NCBI GenBank assembly: GCA_029834535.1
Contig: JAQMWT010000508.1
Coordinates: 1 to 55,459 of the forward strand
DNA length: 55,459 nucleotides
Direction: 5' to 3'
Source: Chrysophaeum taylorii
Lineage: Eukaryota > Sar > Pelagophyceae > Pelagomonadales > Pelagomonadaceae
Position numbers and translations under genes: made by a program. The notes under the pieces were generated by a model, which searched no databases, was not told where the DNA came from, and was given only the letters and a program-made list of their open reading frames with translations. Shown one piece after another: positions 53,645 to 55,459 of the stretch (positions within the stretch are counted from its first letter, which is position 1; every line of letters starts with the position of its first letter).

Positions 53645-54180
53645 ATGCGGCGCCGTACGGCGGCTTTGTTGTACACGCTGTTGTTCGGAATCGCGACCGG
53701 CGAGACGACCCCCAAGGTCGAAGACAACTACCCGATTGGCGCGCTCAAATGCTACTACACCCTCAAGCGGGGGACCAACGGCGGCTCGGAGGAAATGCAG
53801 TCGATTATCTGCCCCGAGGGCCAGGACAAGTACTGCATGAAGCAGGAGATCGACGGCCTCGACAGAACACAGTGCGGCCAAACGGAATACTTTGGCGACG
53901 AGTACTACCCCGATCCAATCAAGGTTTGTGGTTGCCCCACTAGGCTCGCGTCACTCGGTCACCGCAGAAGTGTCTGTTTCGAAAATGCTCTTCAGAGTGT
54001 GTCGAGGGTACGGACCAAGAGGTTTACACCGAGCTGATCGAGGAGTTTCGAGAGAGTCCTTACACGCGACGCACATTTTGCTGCAAAGAAGACTACTGCA
54101 ACTCTGCGGCCGGCGTGAGGCCAGCCGCACTCATCACTGCGGTCGCCTCCTTGGGTGCGACCTGGCTTCTTTTGAGATGA
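53645..54180 (+). CDS. Secreted Ly6/uPAR-like three-finger protein with GPI-type tail
   Basis: The CDS is join(53645..53923, 53968..54180), 163 residues, with a 44-nt GT-AG intron. A signal peptide (MRRRTAALLYTLLFGIATG) is followed by ten Cys in the LU-domain order: LKCYYT, IICPEG, KYCMKQ, TQCGQT, then in exon 2 KCLFRKCSSEC and FCCKEDYCN. The closing CC-x3-YCN box is the hallmark of the Ly6/uPAR fold. The C-terminus (ALITAVASLGATWLLL) is hydrophobic with no charged tail beyond Arg, as for GPI anchoring. The family acts at the cell surface in animals; a role in this organism is unknown. The snake-toxin relation is only structural. Confidence 0.75.
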
Positions 54181-54463
54181 TAGTCGGTTTATGTTGGTCT
54201 CGCGAGTCACGGCACGAGAACCACACATCACACTAACAACTATACCATGCTCCGGACACACACGCACGCACACATTGCTGCTCGTCGTCGAGCCCGGGCT
54301 CGTGTCATCGCCATCGCGCTCGTTGCCCAACGAGATGTGCGTAGTCTTCGGGACCGCGAACGGGCCACTTCGTACAGGTGTAAAATCACCTCCCCAAAAA
54401 ACAACCCAATTGTCTGTCTGTCATTGAGGTTGAAGGAGTTGATTGACAACGACAAAGAAGAAG

Positions 54464-55459
54464 ATGGGGTGGTTCGCCGTGGTCGCGTGCGCGGTGGTGG
54501 TGCGACAAGTGTCGGGCCTGGTGCCACTGGGCGTCGTCCCTGAGCGTCGGTCGGTGCTGAAAGCGTCGAGGGGCCTCATGGAGCCGGACGTGTTACCGAG
54601 TGGGCGCGATCTCGAGCTCCGGTCAGAGTATGGACCCGACATGATAATTTACGACGCCGAGCACGCCGGGGGCAGCGATCCGGTAGCAGTGGTGTTTCTG
54701 CCGTCGCTGGCACTCCCCAAAGTCAACGCGATGAGCGCGTCGCTTAGAACGTGGTGCCGTCGGAACGAATATACGTTCGTCGTCGCCGACTATCACGGCA
54801 TCGGCCGCTCGACGGGCGACATCGCCGAAGCTACCATATCGCGATGGCTCGGCGACACGATCACGCTCCTCGAGTCGGTCACGCCGCCGGAGACGCACCG
54901 CAGGGTCGTCCTGTGCGGCAGCGGCGTCGGCGGCTGGATATCGTGCTTGGTCGCGATGAGGCGGCCAGACTTGGTCGGCGGCATTGTCGGCCTTGCGGCC
55001 GATCCAGATTTCACCGAGGAACTCCTCCTCAAGCGTCTTCCCGCCGACGTCATCGATCGCATCATGAACGGCATGGAACAGGTCCGCTGGGGCGAGCGCA
55101 CCTACCCCATCACCCGCGCCCTCATCGAAGACGCCCGCAATCACCTCATACTCGACGGACCCGACAGGGCGCTTCCCATCCAGTGCCCCGTGCGCCTCCT
55201 TCATGGCCTCTACGACGAGGAGGTCCCTTATGTCCGTCTCTCGCCGTCGCGTGCCCTCACGACTTCGCAGGACACCGCGATCCGCCTCGCCAATCGCATC
55301 GAGACGGAGGATGTCCTCGTCTCCCTCTCGCGCGCCAAGCACTACATGGACGAGATTGACGACTTCCAGCGCACCAGACTCGCCATCCAAGACTGTACGT
55401 CGACAAGACCACACGATTGATTCTCTAACTTAACGTTTTTTTTGCCAGGTATCGAGTCC
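54464..55459 (+). CDS. Alpha/beta hydrolase, ABHD10-like, 3-prime partial
   Basis: The proposed CDS is join(54464..55231, 55271..55394, 55449..>55459). A signal-type N-terminus ([18 protein letters not shown]) suggests the ER or plastid route. The nucleophile elbow is CGSGVGGW (S153), the acid lies in [12 protein letters not shown] and the His in RAKHYMDE. The [17 protein letters not shown] segment resembles ABHD10, a mitochondrial thioesterase/esterase. A 39-nt in-frame GT-AG intron (55232-55270) joins DEEVPY to [10 protein letters not shown] and removes a 13-residue insertion not expected in the fold. A second intron (55395-55448) leads to an exon that runs off the window. Confidence 0.75.

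Overview
The window is nuclear DNA of a eukaryote, most likely a photosynthetic stramenopile (pelagophyte-like), though the species cannot be fixed from sequence alone. The grounds are GC-rich genes broken by very short GT-AG introns (about 39-60 nt, a few longer), one reading frame whose N-terminus looks like a heterokont plastid signal (signal peptide ending before a Phe), and a mix of mitochondrial, cytosolic Fe-S, FG-GAP and PDR-type ABC genes. There is no bacterial operon structure. Gene starts were chosen on ATG codons and introns on frame and family fit; none is confirmed by RNA.

Layout. 1-4.6 kb (minus): a decayed LTR-type retroelement with gag-like and aspartic-protease ORFs and, unusually, a cytosine-C5 DNA methyltransferase-like ORF, itself split by a 362-bp SINE-like insertion with a 13-bp target-site duplication. 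4.6-6.4 kb: repeats. 6.4-12.5 kb: dense genes (lysine/acid-rich nuclear-type protein, Vms1/ANKZF1 release factor, MYND-UBL protein, CDK, mitochondrial carrier). 12.6-19.8 kb: nested relics of non-LTR-like elements and a hAT relic, with a TrmK-like tRNA methyltransferase and a possible plastid membrane protein surviving between them. 19.9-24.5 kb: a full-size PDR/ABCG transporter in four exons. 25.4-28.7 kb: a glycosyltransferase and a UDP-sugar pyrophosphorylase, convergent. 29-31.4 kb: a larger hAT relic. 31.7-37.8 kb: succinate dehydrogenase Fe-S subunit, hemerythrin-like protein, double PHD-type zinc protein, and a 4-hydroxybutyryl-CoA dehydratase behind an array of five alternating-orientation copies of a TATA-box cassette. 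37.8-42.8 kb: accessory DNA with a ~740-bp direct repeat pair around a PIF/Harbinger-type transposase relic. 42.8-55.5 kb: cell-surface and secreted-type genes (beta-helix membrane protein, serine beta-lactamase-like protein, seven-bladed FG-GAP propeller with mucin-like stalk, Ly6/uPAR-like GPI protein), plus NAR1 and an ABHD10-like hydrolase that runs off the right edge.

Functional links are modest. SDHB and NAR1 belong to Fe-S metabolism, and the dehydratase is also a [4Fe-4S] enzyme whose product feeds mitochondrial C4 metabolism. UDP-sugar pyrophosphorylase and the adjacent glycosyltransferase could supply and use nucleotide sugars. Vms1 implies ribosome-associated quality control. The most unusual items are the methyltransferase-carrying retroelement, the inverted promoter-cassette array with the dehydratase behind it, and the Ly6/uPAR-type protein.
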